This document shows, in pieces, positions 8,220 to 15,365 of a stretch of 45,036 nt of DNA. The translations under genes were made by a program, and so were the position numbers. Within the stretch, counting starts at the first letter, position 1. The number at the start of each line of letters is the position of its first letter. This DNA comes from DASYHS01 sp035998295 (lineage in GTDB: Bacteria; Pseudomonadota; Alphaproteobacteria; Azospirillales; Azospirillaceae). The stretch is taken from assembly GCF_035998295.1 (NCBI RefSeq), contig NZ_DASYHS010000164.1, positions 1-45,036 of the forward strand, written 5' to 3'. Under the pieces are notes generated by a model. It searched no databases, had not been told where the DNA came from, and saw only the letters and a program-made list of their open reading frames with translations.

Positions 8220-9230
8220 GTGCCCGCCCCGAGGACCATTGCCTTCGTCCTGTTCGAGAATGCGCTCGCGCTCGACGTCACGGGCCCGGCCGAGGTCTTC
8301 TCGACGGCCGACCGACTGACCGGCAATCCGGAACCGGCTTATCGGCTGGTCTACCTCTCGGCCCGCGGCGGGCTGGTCGGCACCACGTGCGGCCTCGCCC
8401 TGCAAACCCGGCCTTGCGCCGGGTTCGACCTGGAGGGGCTGGACACGATGATCGTCGTCGGCGGCCCGGCGGCCGCCATACCGACACGCGATGCGGAGCT
8501 GATCGCCTGGATCGGGAGGGCATCGCGGGCCGCCCGGCGTACCTGCAGCATCTGCACGGGCGCATTCCTGCTGGCCGCGGCGGGGCTGCTCGACGGCCGG
8601 CGGGCCGTCACCCATTGGAGCTCGGTCGAGGCGTTGCGCGCCCGGTACCCGGAAGTGCGGGTGGAGCTCGATCCGATCTATGTCCGGGACGGCGACGTGT
8701 GGACGTCGGCCGGCGTGACGGCGGGGATAGATCTCGCCCTGGCGCTCGTGGAGGCGGATGCCGGGCGGCGCCTCAGCCTGGCGGTCGCCAAGGAGCTCGT
8801 CGTCTATCTGCACCGCGCGGGTGGGCAGGCCCAGTTCAGCCGCATGCTGGCGGTGCAGACCGGCCTGGAGGCGGGACGTGCGAACTCGGGACTGGACGAC
8901 CTGCATCTCTGGATCGCCGACCATCTGGGCGAGGATCTCGCGGTGGAGCGCCTCGCGGCCCTGGCGGGGATGGCGCCCCGGACCTTCGCCCGCAGGTTCG
9001 TCGACCGCTACGCCTGCACCCCGGCCAAGCTGGTGGAGGATCTGCGCGTCGAGGCGGCGAGCCGGCATCTCGAGGAAGGGGACGCCACCATCAAGCAGAT
9101 CGCCCTCGCCTGCGGCTTCGGCGACGAGGAGCGCATGCGCCGCGCCTTCATGCGGCGCATGGGCATACCGCCCGCGGCCTATCGGGACCGGTTTGCGGCG
9201 CCTCACGTCTCCACGTATGTCGCTTCGTAG
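8220..9230 (+). CDS. GlxA-like transcriptional regulator (DJ-1/PfpI domain + AraC domain)
   Basis: 336 residues from a GTG at 8220 preceded by GCGGAG. Residues 1 to about 175 form a DJ-1/PfpI-like domain with the nucleophile-elbow segment TCSICTGAFLLAAAGLL (Cys109/Cys112) and the conserved VTHWSS. Residues about 225-325 form an AraC DNA-binding domain (LAALAGMAPRTFARRF and IKQIALACGFGDEERMRRAF). Proteins of this type sense small amines or amino-acid derivatives, as in carnitine and glycine-betaine regulators. It follows the aminopeptidase operon in the same direction, after a 74-bp gap, so it may regulate that locus. Its end overlaps the convergent OsmC gene by 28 bp. Confidence 0.9.
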   Translation: MPAPRTIAFVLFENALALDVTGPAEVFSTADRLTGNPEPAYRLVYLSARGGLVGTTCGLALQTRPCAGFDLEGLDTMIVVGGPAAAIPTRDAELIAWIGRASRAARRTCSICTGAFLLAAAGLLDGRRAVTHWSSVEALRARYPEVRVELDPIYVRDGDVWTSAGVTAGIDLALALVEADAGRRLSLAVAKELVVYLHRAGGQAQFSRMLAVQTGLEAGRANSGLDDLHLWIADHLGEDLAVERLAALAGMAPRTFARRFVDRYACTPAKLVEDLRVEAASRHLEEGDATIKQIALACGFGDEERMRRAFMRRMGIPPAAYRDRFAAPHVSTYVAS

Positions 9231-9673
9231 GCGATCGGAAAACTCACGGACCGTGCGATGAAGCAGTACCGATGGACCTCGTGGTGGATGGCGTCCGCCC
9301 GGTCGAGGTCGGTGCCCGCGGCCACGCCGATCCTCGGCTTCAGCGTCGCCCGGACGAAGCGCCCGGCCCCGTCGGGAGCGGTCTCCCCGATGCCCACGGG
9401 ATCGTCGGAGTAAGCCTGCACGACAATCCCCGCGGCGCTGGCGAGATGCAGGTACCAAAGCATGTGGCAGGCCGAGAGCGCGGACAGCAGCAGGTCTTCG
9501 GGATTGGGCAGCGCGGGGTTTCCGCCGAGCAGCGGATCGTTCGAGCACTGGATCACCGGCTTGCCCGGCGTCCGGATGTCCCAGGTGCGGTCATAGCCGC
9601 GGTAGCGCCTGGTTCCTTCGCCGCGATTCCCGGTCCACACGATCTGGCAGGTATAGGGGTGTTCCTTCGTCAT
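9203..9673 (-). CDS. OsmC-family peroxide/organic hydroperoxide protein
   Basis: 156 residues from the ATG at 9673. The family layout is clear: SNDPLLGGNPALPNPEDLLL near 44-63, then LSALSACHMLWYLHLA with Cys69, and an N-terminal-side Cys43. OsmC/Ohr proteins reduce hydroperoxides with paired cysteines; this cytoplasmic SACHM-type branch is less well characterised. It converges with the DJ-1/AraC gene (28-bp overlap) and is co-directional with the DUF1272 gene upstream. Confidence 0.88.
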   Translation of the reverse strand: MTKEHPYTCQIVWTGNRGEGTRRYRGYDRTWDIRTPGKPVIQCSNDPLLGGNPALPNPEDLLLSALSACHMLWYLHLASAAGIVVQAYSDDPVGIGETAPDGAGRFVRATLKPRIGVAAGTDLDRADAIHHEVHRYCFIARSVSFPIAYEATYVET

Positions 9674-9711
9674 TCGACGTCCCGTCCGAGTTCGATGCCT
9701 GTCCACGCCGC

Positions 9712-10032
9712 TCAGCGCTCGTCCGGTGCGATGCCCCGGATGCGCTGGGCGAAGCTTTCGATGTCTTCGCGCGACCGCGTCGTGTGCCGCCGCTCCGTGC
9801 TCGCGGGATCGTGCCGCAGGCCCAGGCCCGACCCCAACCGCCATTCCGCCACCGGCCGGATGGGCCGGGGCACGAAGTTTCCTCCGCAGGACGGGCAGAC
9901 GTCATGCAGGACGGTATCGACGCAATCCGCGCAGTAGGTGCACTCGTAGCTGCATATCCGTGCGTCCTTCGCCGTGGGCGGCAGGTCGCGGTCACATAGC
10001 TGGCAGTTCGGCCTCAGCTCCAACATCTGCAT
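9712..10032 (-). CDS. DUF1272 small zinc-binding protein
   Basis: 106 residues from an ATG at 10032 with GGAAGGA just upstream. The first 60 residues hold the DUF1272 cysteine array: CQLC near 11, then CSYECTYCADC, then CPSC, with LELRPNC at the start and a C-terminal PRPIRP. Eight cysteines suggest two structural zinc sites. The function of this family is not known. The remaining 40 residues are charged and unstructured-looking. It lies 38 bp upstream of the OsmC gene and may be co-transcribed with it. Confidence 0.85.
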   Translation of the reverse strand: MQMLELRPNCQLCDRDLPPTAKDARICSYECTYCADCVDTVLHDVCPSCGGNFVPRPIRPVAEWRLGSGLGLRHDPASTERRHTTRSREDIESFAQRIRGIAPDER

Positions 10033-10135
10033 GTTCCTTCCGGATGCTCCTCTCCCTGCATGCCATAGTTGGCCCGAGGCATAAATGACATCATGCCCTC
10101 GAATCCTGCCGCCCGTGTCCGTGGGGCGGAGCAGC

Positions 10136-10480
10136 ATGATAGAGCCGCTGCGCGCCTATGTCCGCGGCGGTGGAATGCCGATCGGTACGAATGCCGGAGC
10201 AATGCTGATGACGCCCGATGTCGCCCCCGACGCCCTCTCCAGGAATGCGCGGCCGATCGTCGCTTTTGGCGACGGCAAGGGTATCACTGTGAGAGACCGA
10301 CAAATCACTGCAGTGGGACGATCCCTGTGGATCGAGGCGGGAAAATTCGGACCTTCGCGGAAGGAAACTCAGGTTCGTGTGCTTGAGCCCCTTTGCGGGC
10401 TGCTGTCCTTTCGCCGAACACCCCCTGGCCCGATAACTCGGCCGATTCACACAGCTGTGCTGGCGACGGGCTCGCAGTAA
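10136..10480 (+). pseudogene. Remnant of a peptidase S51 / dipeptidase E-like gene
   Basis: Part of this frame resembles the S51 fold around the nucleophile: RGGGMPIGTNAGAMLMTPDV, then FGDGKGITVRDRQITAVG, which resembles that family's C-terminal strand pair. The usual GTSAGA serine is Asn, the section between the two motifs is far too short, and no N-terminal half is present. After about 10350 the frame matches nothing I recognise. I read it as a deleted fragment rather than a working peptidase. The assignment is from motif memory and is tentative. Confidence 0.35.
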
Positions 10481-10650
10481 TTGTGATCAAGATCGGTCCG
10501 CGAGGAATTCGAGCACGAGGGAATTCTTGTCAGCCCCTGCGCGGCAACGCGGCTGACGCTCGTATAGGGTTGGCGAATGTAGTCTGAGCAAAGGCAGTGG
10601 ATACGAACGTCAGCGACCGCACGGCGCCGCAGTTGGGCGGGCCGGCCCCG

Positions 10651-10691
10651 AAAACCAAAAGCCCTGCCAAGTGCTTGACTTGGCAGGGCTT
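10651..10691 (-). terminator. Rho-independent terminator of the interrupted tRNA gene
   Basis: A 13-bp perfect stem (AAGCCCTGCCAAG at 10659-10671, its complement at 10679-10691) with a 7-base loop. Read leftward, it is followed by TTGGTTTT (10658-10651). It sits 5 bp beyond the CCA end of the tRNA fragment, so it is the native terminator of that tRNA, left on the chromosome side of the insertion. Confidence 0.85.
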
Positions 10692-10696
10692 CGTGA

Positions 10697-10741
10697 TGGT
10701 AGCGGAGGAGGGATTTGAACCCCCGACACAAGGATTATGAT
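10697..10741 (-). other. 3' half of a tRNA(CAU) gene: integration (att) site of the island
   Basis: Read leftward from 10741 the sequence gives anticodon CAU, an anticodon 3' stem, a variable loop, a T arm (GGGGG-TTCAAAT-CCCTC), the acceptor 3' strand CTCCGCT, discriminator A and an encoded CCA. The region to the right, where the D arm and 5' acceptor strand should be, has no tRNA sequence. The tRNA (Met or lysidine-type Ile2) is therefore only its 3' half. This is the usual trace of a tRNA-targeting integrase, whose gene starts 170 bp away. No intact copy is seen anywhere else in the window. Confidence 0.85.
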
Positions 10742-10860
10742 TCTTCATCGTATAGTATTCCTTAGTGCGCCCCAGCTCGCCCGAGCATGAAATTCAAAAA
10801 CCAAATCAACCACTTATATTCTACCCCGATTTCTCACGTTGCCCCGAGTTTCCTTCCCGC

Positions 10861-10880
10861 TGCTTACTGCGTGCTTACTG
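10861..10880 (+). repeat. Tandem 9-bp direct repeat before the integrase gene
   Basis: TGCTTACTG occurs at 10861-10869 and 10872-10880, 11 bp apart start to start (one helical turn). It lies between the att core and the integrase start. This placement suits arm-type integrase or excisionase binding sites, which is inference. Confidence 0.5.
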
Positions 10881-10911
10881 GAAACGGTCAGCGCGGGAAG
10901 CGGAAACGGCC

Positions 10912-12185
10912 ATGCGGATCACCAAGAGAAGCGTCGACGCGGCGCAGCCGGGAACCCGGGACACGTTCCTGTGGGACGCGGGCGTGAAGGGCTTCGGCCT
11001 GAAGGTCACCCCGGGCGGATCGAGGGTCTACATCCTGCAGTACCGGATGCTGGACGGCCGAAGCCGCCGGTTCACGATCGGCAAGCACGGATCCCCCTGG
11101 ACCCCGGACCTCGCCCGGCAGGAGGCCGAGCGGCTGCTGCGGGCGGTGGCCGAGGGCCGGGATCCGCAGCAGGAGAAGGAGACCGCGCGGGTGAAGGAGA
11201 CCGGCGACACGGTGGCGGAGCTGTACGAGCTGTTCATGAAACGGCACGTCAGCCAGACCAGGATCGAGCGGGAATACCGCAGCGCCTTCAAGAACGAGAT
11301 CCTGCCCTATTAGGGCCGCAAGCGCATCGGAACGATCACCAGGCGCGACGTAATCGCTATGCTCGACCGCATCGTCGACCGAGGCACCAGGATCCGCGCC
11401 AACCGCGTGTTCGCCTACACCCGGAAGTTCTTCAACTGGTGCATCTCGCGGGACCTGATCGCGACCTCGCCCTGCGTGGGCGTGAAGCCGCCCGCGGAGG
11501 AACGAAGCCGCGACCGGGTCCTGTCCGCCGAGGAGCTGCGGTTGGTCTGGCTGGCCACCGAGCGGCAGGACTGGCCGTTCGGCCCGTTTGTGAAGCTGCT
11601 GCTCCTGACCGCCCAACGGCTGAACGAGGTGGCGGGCATGCGCTGGTCGGAACTGGACCTGGATGCGGCAATGTGGACGCTGCCGGCCGAGCGCGCGAAG
11701 AACGACAAGGCCCATCACGTGCCCCTGTCGGTTCAGGCGATCGCGCTCATCCGGTCCCTGCCCCGCCTCGACGGAACCGATTTCGTCTTCACGACCACCG
11801 GCCGGACCCCGATCTCCGGGTTCGGCCGGGCCAAGCAGCGCCTGGACGAGACGGTCCAGACGATCCGGCGTGAGGAAGCCGAGGTCGCGGGAGAATCCTT
11901 CGACAAGGCCGCCGCGTTCCCCGAATGGCGTTTCCACGATTTCCGGCGCACGGCGGTTACCGGCATGGCGGAGATGGGGATCGCGCCCCATGTGGCGGAT
12001 CGCATCCTCAACCACGTCCAGGGCACGATCCGCGGGGTGGCGGCGGTCTACAATCGGCATGCCTATCTCGACGAGCGCCGCAAGGCGCTGCAGGACTGGC
12101 CGATCACGTCGAACGGATCGTCGGGGGTAAAGCCAGCCAAGCTGAAGGCGATGGCCTGGACGCGCGAGAGCGGCCGGCGGCCTGA
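10912..12185 (+). pseudogene. P4-type tyrosine integrase (DUF4102), broken by TAG and a terminal frameshift
   Basis: From ATG 10912: an N-terminal arm-binding DUF4102 domain (MRITKRSVDAA, FGLKVTPGG), a core-binding domain, then the catalytic domain with Arg in LTAQRLNEVAGM, His-x-x-Arg in HDFRRTAVTGM, His in ILNHVQG and Tyr in AVYNRHAYLDERRK. All expected catalytic residues are visible. An in-frame TAG at 11311-11313 sits where relatives have Trp before GRKRIGTITRRDV, so one G-to-A change (TGG to TAG) explains it. Near 12098 one G is missing. Restoring it gives the normal tail ADHVERIV ending at 12185, as the duplicate at 13948 confirms. It probably drove insertion into the tRNA(CAU) gene and is now inactive unless the amber codon is suppressed. 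Confidence 0.88.
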
Positions 12186-12211
12186 TGTGGGGCCTCTGCC
12201 CCGGTCCGGGC

Positions 12212-13105
12212 TTATGATCTATCTTCGGTATCGGCTTCGTCGAGCAGGCGCGCCCGCTCGGCATGGAGCATAAGGAAAGCTGCGATTTCCTCGACGACGA
12301 CAGCGAGGTCGAGGGGCTCCGTAGCAAGATCCTCCACGAACGCCGCCCATTGCTGGCGTCTCGGCGGGTCGGCTGAGAAATCGGCGGAAAAGGCGTCCGG
12401 GCGGATCGCTGGCAGCGGCGTTCCCCGCCGGCGGAAGGTTGCGTGGATAGCCCGCGCGAGCCGATTGGTATCGAACGCGAAGGTCCGGGACAGGACCCAG
12501 ACGTCGTAGAAATCCTTGAGCCGAGTGTTGGCGCGGCCGAGCGCGACCATGGCCTGGAACTTCTCGGCGATGACCGTCTCACGCGCGTAGGCCCGCAGCC
12601 GTGGCGCCGGCTGGCCGAGCAGGACCGGCAGTTCCACCTCTTCCAGGCCGGGCTCGACCGCATCGCCGAAACCGATATCCACGACGACGTTGACGCGGGC
12701 TCCCGCGACGAAGGCACGCGTGCGCAGGCGCAGCCCGCCATAGTCGAAGGCTTCCCGGATAGGCTCGACGCGCAGGGCATCCAGATCGTAGGCGACGCCG
12801 TCTTCCTGGACCACGGCACAGACATCGCGGAAGACGGCCAGTATCGCATCGGGCGCCGGATCGCCGAAGCCGAGGAAATCCACGTCGCGCGTCGGGCGGT
12901 GCGGGTCGGCGAACCAGGTCACCATCAGCATCGCGCCCTTGAGCACGAACCGCTCCCTGTGGGGCGTCAGGCTCAGACGGTAGAGCAGGCGCTCCAGGAC
13001 GTAGCGCGTCAGCAGAAGATCGAAGGTCTGGCCGGTCGCGCGCGACAGGGTGAGCAGACGCTGGCGCACGGAGGCGCCCATGTTGCGGGGCGGCGGCTTA
13101 GCCAT
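12212..13105 (-). CDS. abiEii: AbiEii-type nucleotidyltransferase toxin
   Basis: 297 residues. The family motifs are in order: RFVLKGAMLMVTW near 51 (KGG/A motif), PTRDVDFLGFGD near 74 with the catalytic D-x-D, ETVIAEKFQAMVAL near 182 and TRLKDFYDVWVLSR near 202. It belongs to the AbiEii/MNT superfamily of growth-arresting nucleotidyltransferases used in type IV toxin-antitoxin and phage defence; relatives transfer nucleotides to tRNA. Its start overlaps the AbiEi stop by 8 bp. Unlike the adjacent integrase it is intact. The tail EADTEDRS is duplicated at 14197. Confidence 0.92.
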   Translation of the reverse strand: MAKPPPRNMGASVRQRLLTLSRATGQTFDLLLTRYVLERLLYRLSLTPHRERFVLKGAMLMVTWFADPHRPTRDVDFLGFGDPAPDAILAVFRDVCAVVQEDGVAYDLDALRVEPIREAFDYGGLRLRTRAFVAGARVNVVVDIGFGDAVEPGLEEVELPVLLGQPAPRLRAYARETVIAEKFQAMVALGRANTRLKDFYDVWVLSRTFAFDTNRLARAIHATFRRRGTPLPAIRPDAFSADFSADPPRRQQWAAFVEDLATEPLDLAVVVEEIAAFLMLHAERARLLDEADTEDRS

Positions 13106-13718
13106 CGATGGTCAGGGCCTCGAGATAGGGGCGCATGGCGGGCCAGACCCTGGCATCGGCGGCGATGCGCGCGACCTCGGCCGGCGTGGCCGTGCGGGTA
13201 CGCAGGGCCGCCTTCAGGCCGCCGATCGCGAGATCCAGCCCGACCTGCCTGCGGTATCGGAACAGATCGACAACAGTGTGGGACGGTTCGGTAATGCGGA
13301 CCGGCACGCCTTCCACGTCGTGGGTCCGCAGACCGGCCTCCAGGCGCTCCGGCGGGAAGCGGACGAAGCGGATCGGCGGGTGGAAGATGCGGGGCCGCCA
13401 GTCCTTCGGACCGATCGCCAGCCAGACCTTCGACGGGATGCGATCGGTGAGCTCGTGGAAGGCGAGAGCCGAGACGAGGCACACGACCCCTCGCGGCACG
13501 AGCTTGGCGGCTTCGGCAAGGTCATGCTCGGTCGAAAGCGGGGCGTCGGCGAGCTGATAGAGGCCGCGGCTCAGGCGGACAACGACACCCTCGCGCTCGA
13601 GGCGCGATACGCAAGCCGCCGTGACGCCACCGGCGACCAGTTCGGAAAGCCGCGCCATGCCGCGATCCTTCAGCATGCCGACGGCACGTTCCCGTTGGCT
13701 CGGTTCCTGCCGGATCAT
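13098..13718 (-). CDS. abiEi: AbiEi-type antitoxin/repressor
   Basis: 206 residues. The N-terminal winged helix is seen in LKDRGMARLSELVAGGVTAACVSRLEREG, with VRLSRGLYQLAD after it. The C-terminal AbiEi domain has VCLVSALAFHELTDRIP, VWLAIGPKDWRPR, then EPSHTVVDLFRYRRQVGLDLAI. It is the first gene of the pair; AbiEi neutralises the toxin and represses its own promoter by binding inverted repeats. Such a repeat lies just upstream (13742-13768). Confidence 0.92.
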   Translation of the reverse strand: MIRQEPSQRERAVGMLKDRGMARLSELVAGGVTAACVSRLEREGVVVRLSRGLYQLADAPLSTEHDLAEAAKLVPRGVVCLVSALAFHELTDRIPSKVWLAIGPKDWRPRIFHPPIRFVRFPPERLEAGLRTHDVEGVPVRITEPSHTVVDLFRYRRQVGLDLAIGGLKAALRTRTATPAEVARIAADARVWPAMRPYLEALTIDG

Positions 13719-13741
13719 CGGGCCACACCTTCATAAAAAAG

Positions 13742-13768
13742 CTCGGGTATTATCCCCTCGTATCCGAG
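13742..13768 (-). promoter_or_regulatory. abiE promoter with an inverted repeat flanking the -10 box
   Basis: CTCGGGTA (13742-13749) and TATCCGAG (13761-13768) form an inverted repeat with one mismatch. Between them, read leftward, GATAAT (13754-13749) is a good -10 box 31 bp before the AbiEi start. A repressor bound to the repeat would cover the -10, consistent with AbiEi autoregulation. Confidence 0.55.
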
Positions 13769-13947
13769 GAATACTATCATGGGGATCGAGGTCGATTCAA
13801 TGCGCCGCCATCCCACCCATGCTTCGGGCAGCGCATTGTGCGAAGAACGAGGGCTGTCCAGTCGCGACCGCCGGAAGGGAAGCTGACACGGAGCGCATGG
13901 GGATCTGCATGAATCGCCCCGGGTTTTCCTGAGGCCATTTGGCTCAA

Positions 13948-14177
13948 GTTACCGGCATGGCGGAAATGGGTATCGCGCCCCATGTGGCGAATCGCATCCT
14001 CAACCACGTCCAGGCACGATCCGAGGGGTGGCGGCGGTCTACAACCGGCGTGCCTATCTCGACGAGCGCCGCAAGGCGCTGCAGGACTGGGCCGATCACG
14101 TCGAGCGCCTGGTCGCGGGCGACGCCGGCCGAACCAGAGGCGGCGACCGGGACGCACAAGAGCGGCCGGCCGCCTGA
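13948..14177 (+). pseudogene. Integrase C-terminal fragment (duplicate)
   Basis: Encodes the last part of a P4-type integrase: VTGMAEMGIAPHVANRILNHVQ, then a one-base deletion near 14013, then in the next frame AAVYNRRAYLDERRKALQDW followed by ADHVERLVAGDAG and a stop at 14175-14177. No N-terminal part exists. This copy keeps the G that the complete gene lost near 12098, which proves that frameshift. Confidence 0.8.
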
Positions 14178-14196
14178 TGCGGGGACGCCGCCCCGC

Positions 14197-14283
14197 TTAT
14201 GATCGGTCCTCGGTATCGGCTTCGTCGAGCAGGCGAGCCGCCTCGGCGTGGGGCATGAGGATGACCGCACGCTCCTCGGGACG
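14197..14283 (-). pseudogene. AbiEii C-terminal fragment (duplicate)
   Basis: The last 28 codons of an AbiEii-like gene: EERAVILMPHAEAARLLDE followed by ADTEDRS and stop, close to EEIAAFLMLHAERARLLDE plus ADTEDRS in the intact gene. Upstream the frame loses similarity. It marks the right edge of the duplicated segment, just before the HigA-like gene. Confidence 0.75.
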
Positions 14284-14362
14284 GCGGCGAGATCCAGCGC
14301 CCCCCGGGGAGCACGGGGTGCTCCCTCGCTTCACGCACTCCTTGTGTTCTACGGCGAGCGGT

Positions 14363-14659
14363 TCACCCGAGTGCGCGCATGGCAGCATCAGGCTCACGGT
14401 CGATGATCCGCAGGAGCGTCCGTGCCGGCCCCTCGGGCTGGCGCCGCTTGGTTTCCCATTGGCGAACCGTTTCGACATTCAGTCCAAAGCGGCTTGCGAA
14501 CGTCTCGCGAGACATGCGCAGGCGGTTCCGCAGCTCGCGCACGTCCACCTCCGGAACCTCGACAGCAGTAGCCTTGCCGCGGGTCTTGTCTCCCTCGGCA
14601 AAAGCCGCAGCATCTTCCAGGCCAGCCAAGATCCGGTCAAAAGCTTCCTTCGCCATCAT
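14363..14659 (-). CDS. HigA/NadS-type XRE antitoxin
   Basis: 98 residues, two adjacent Met starts (14659 and 14656). The C-terminal half is a Cro/C1 helix-turn-helix: LRNRLRMSRETFASRFGLNV, then TVRQWETKRRQPEGPARTLLRII, the layout of antitoxins of RelE/HigB toxins (NadS-like). Its start overlaps the toxin stop (ATGA at 14659-14656), giving toxin-first order. It neutralises the toxin and probably binds the twin palindromes at 15015-15061. Confidence 0.9.
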   Translation of the reverse strand: MMAKEAFDRILAGLEDAAAFAEGDKTRGKATAVEVPEVDVRELRNRLRMSRETFASRFGLNVETVRQWETKRRQPEGPARTLLRIIDREPDAAMRALG

Positions 14660-15003
14660 TCCGCTCCGTATGCGTTGGCAATCCGCTTAGCCACGGCCGC
14701 AAGCGCATTTCTCTCCGCTTTCGAGAGGTTCGCCTTTTCGTTCTTGGCAAACAGCGTCAACAGGAAAATGGGCACGTTGCGGCTGTGATAGTAGTAGATC
14801 ACGCGAACACCTCCGCTCTTGCCCCGCCCCCGAAGAGCGAAGCGGACCTTCCGTATCCCTCCGCCTTCCTTGATGAGGTCGCCACACTCCGGGTCGGCGG
14901 CAATCATCGTTTGAAGATCCATGATCTCCGCCTCGGTCAGCAGGTCCATGGCGCGACGCTGGAATTCGGTCGTCTGAACCAGGGTCTGCAACGGCGTGTT
15001 CAT
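14656..15003 (-). CDS. RelE/HigB-type mRNA-interferase toxin
   Basis: 115 residues. It has the typical RelE/HigB2 pattern: TTEFQRRAMDLLTEAEIMDL, GGGIRKVRFALRGRGKSGGVRVIYYY, then FLLTLFAKNEKANLSKAER. These toxins cut mRNA at the ribosome. The ATG at 15003 lies only seven bases from a -10 box, so the transcript may be leaderless; there is only a weak GGGG upstream. It is first in an operon with its antitoxin. Confidence 0.9.
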   Translation of the reverse strand: MNTPLQTLVQTTEFQRRAMDLLTEAEIMDLQTMIAADPECGDLIKEGGGIRKVRFALRGRGKSGGVRVIYYYHSRNVPIFLLTLFAKNEKANLSKAERNALAAVAKRIANAYGAE

Positions 15004-15009
15004 GGCCCC

Positions 15010-15061
15010 ATCCTATGTCAGTGACACAGTCGCGGCAACCGGGAAACCGTGTCAGTGACAC
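15010..15061 (-). promoter_or_regulatory. Toxin-antitoxin promoter with two copies of a palindromic operator
   Basis: GTGTCAGTGACAC (15049-15061) is a perfect odd palindrome. ATGTCAGTGACAC (15015-15027) is its near copy, centres 34 bp apart. Read leftward, TTGCCG (15038-15033), a 17-bp spacer and TAGGAT (15015-15010) form a sigma-70 promoter. The proximal operator fills the spacer, so antitoxin binding would block RNA polymerase. Confidence 0.75.
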
Positions 15062-15123
15062 AGATTCGCGCATGATCGCCATTTCATGCGGGGGCACGAT
15101 CCGTCGTCGCCGCACACCGCGCC

Positions 15124-15151
15124 TTGCGCGATATCGGCATAATGGTATAAT
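15124..15151 (+). promoter_or_regulatory. Sigma-70 promoter for the RHH regulator operon
   Basis: TTGCGC (15124-15129), a 16-bp spacer and a consensus TATAAT (15146-15151) in a strikingly A/T-rich patch. It faces right, away from the toxin-antitoxin promoter, and leads into the small frame at 15189 and the RHH gene at 15362. Confidence 0.6.
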
Positions 15152-15188
15152 ATGATTTATCCATTTATATCAACGAGGCCCGGACGTG

Positions 15189-15365
15189 ATGTTGAAGACG
15201 CTGGCTGCCAACCCGCTTCCCGACCCGGCCGATGGCACCCGGCGGCTCTTCCGCAACGTCCAGCCAGGGACCGGATTCCGGGAAAGACACCGCGCGCGCG
15301 GCTGCGGCCGGCCGCCGACACCGGTTTGCCGGCCGGCATCACGCCGCATCGGCGGCTCCCCATGA
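15189..15365 (+). CDS. Possible small protein or leader peptide (58 aa)
   Basis: ATG 15189 opens about 31 bp after the predicted transcription start, with GAGG 11 bp upstream. The frame ends at a TGA overlapping the ATG of the RHH gene (ATGA, 15362-15365). The product is Arg/Pro-rich with no recognised domain. The 4-bp overlap and the promoter are the only evidence; it could be a chance frame or a translational-coupling leader. Confidence 0.25.
   Translation: MLKTLAANPLPDPADGTRRLFRNVQPGTGFRERHRARGCGRPPTPVCRPASRRIGGSP

Larger units (their letters stand above)
13948..14285 (+). repeat. Second, diverged copy of the integrase-tail/AbiEii-tail segment (first copy 11956-12295)
   Basis: From GTTACCGGCATGGCGGA onward this stretch follows the first copy base for base with scattered substitutions and small indels. 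It passes through the integrase C-terminus, the intergenic gap and the last ~28 codons of the leftward AbiEii gene. It begins abruptly at 13948 after unrelated sequence. The two copies bracket the abiE operon. The likely origin is successive integration of two related islands with loss of most of one, or a partial duplication. Confidence 0.85.

Noticed and set aside
11311..11313. Pyrrolysine or other recoding of the integrase TAG
   Set aside because: The expected residue is Trp, a one-base change explains it, and the gene has a second lesion.
13909..13935. TGAATCGCCCCGGGTTTTCC, resembling the terminal inverted repeat of an IS3-type element
   Set aside because: Only one end is present, no transposase follows, and the sequence passes straight into the integrase duplicate. 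At most a scar.
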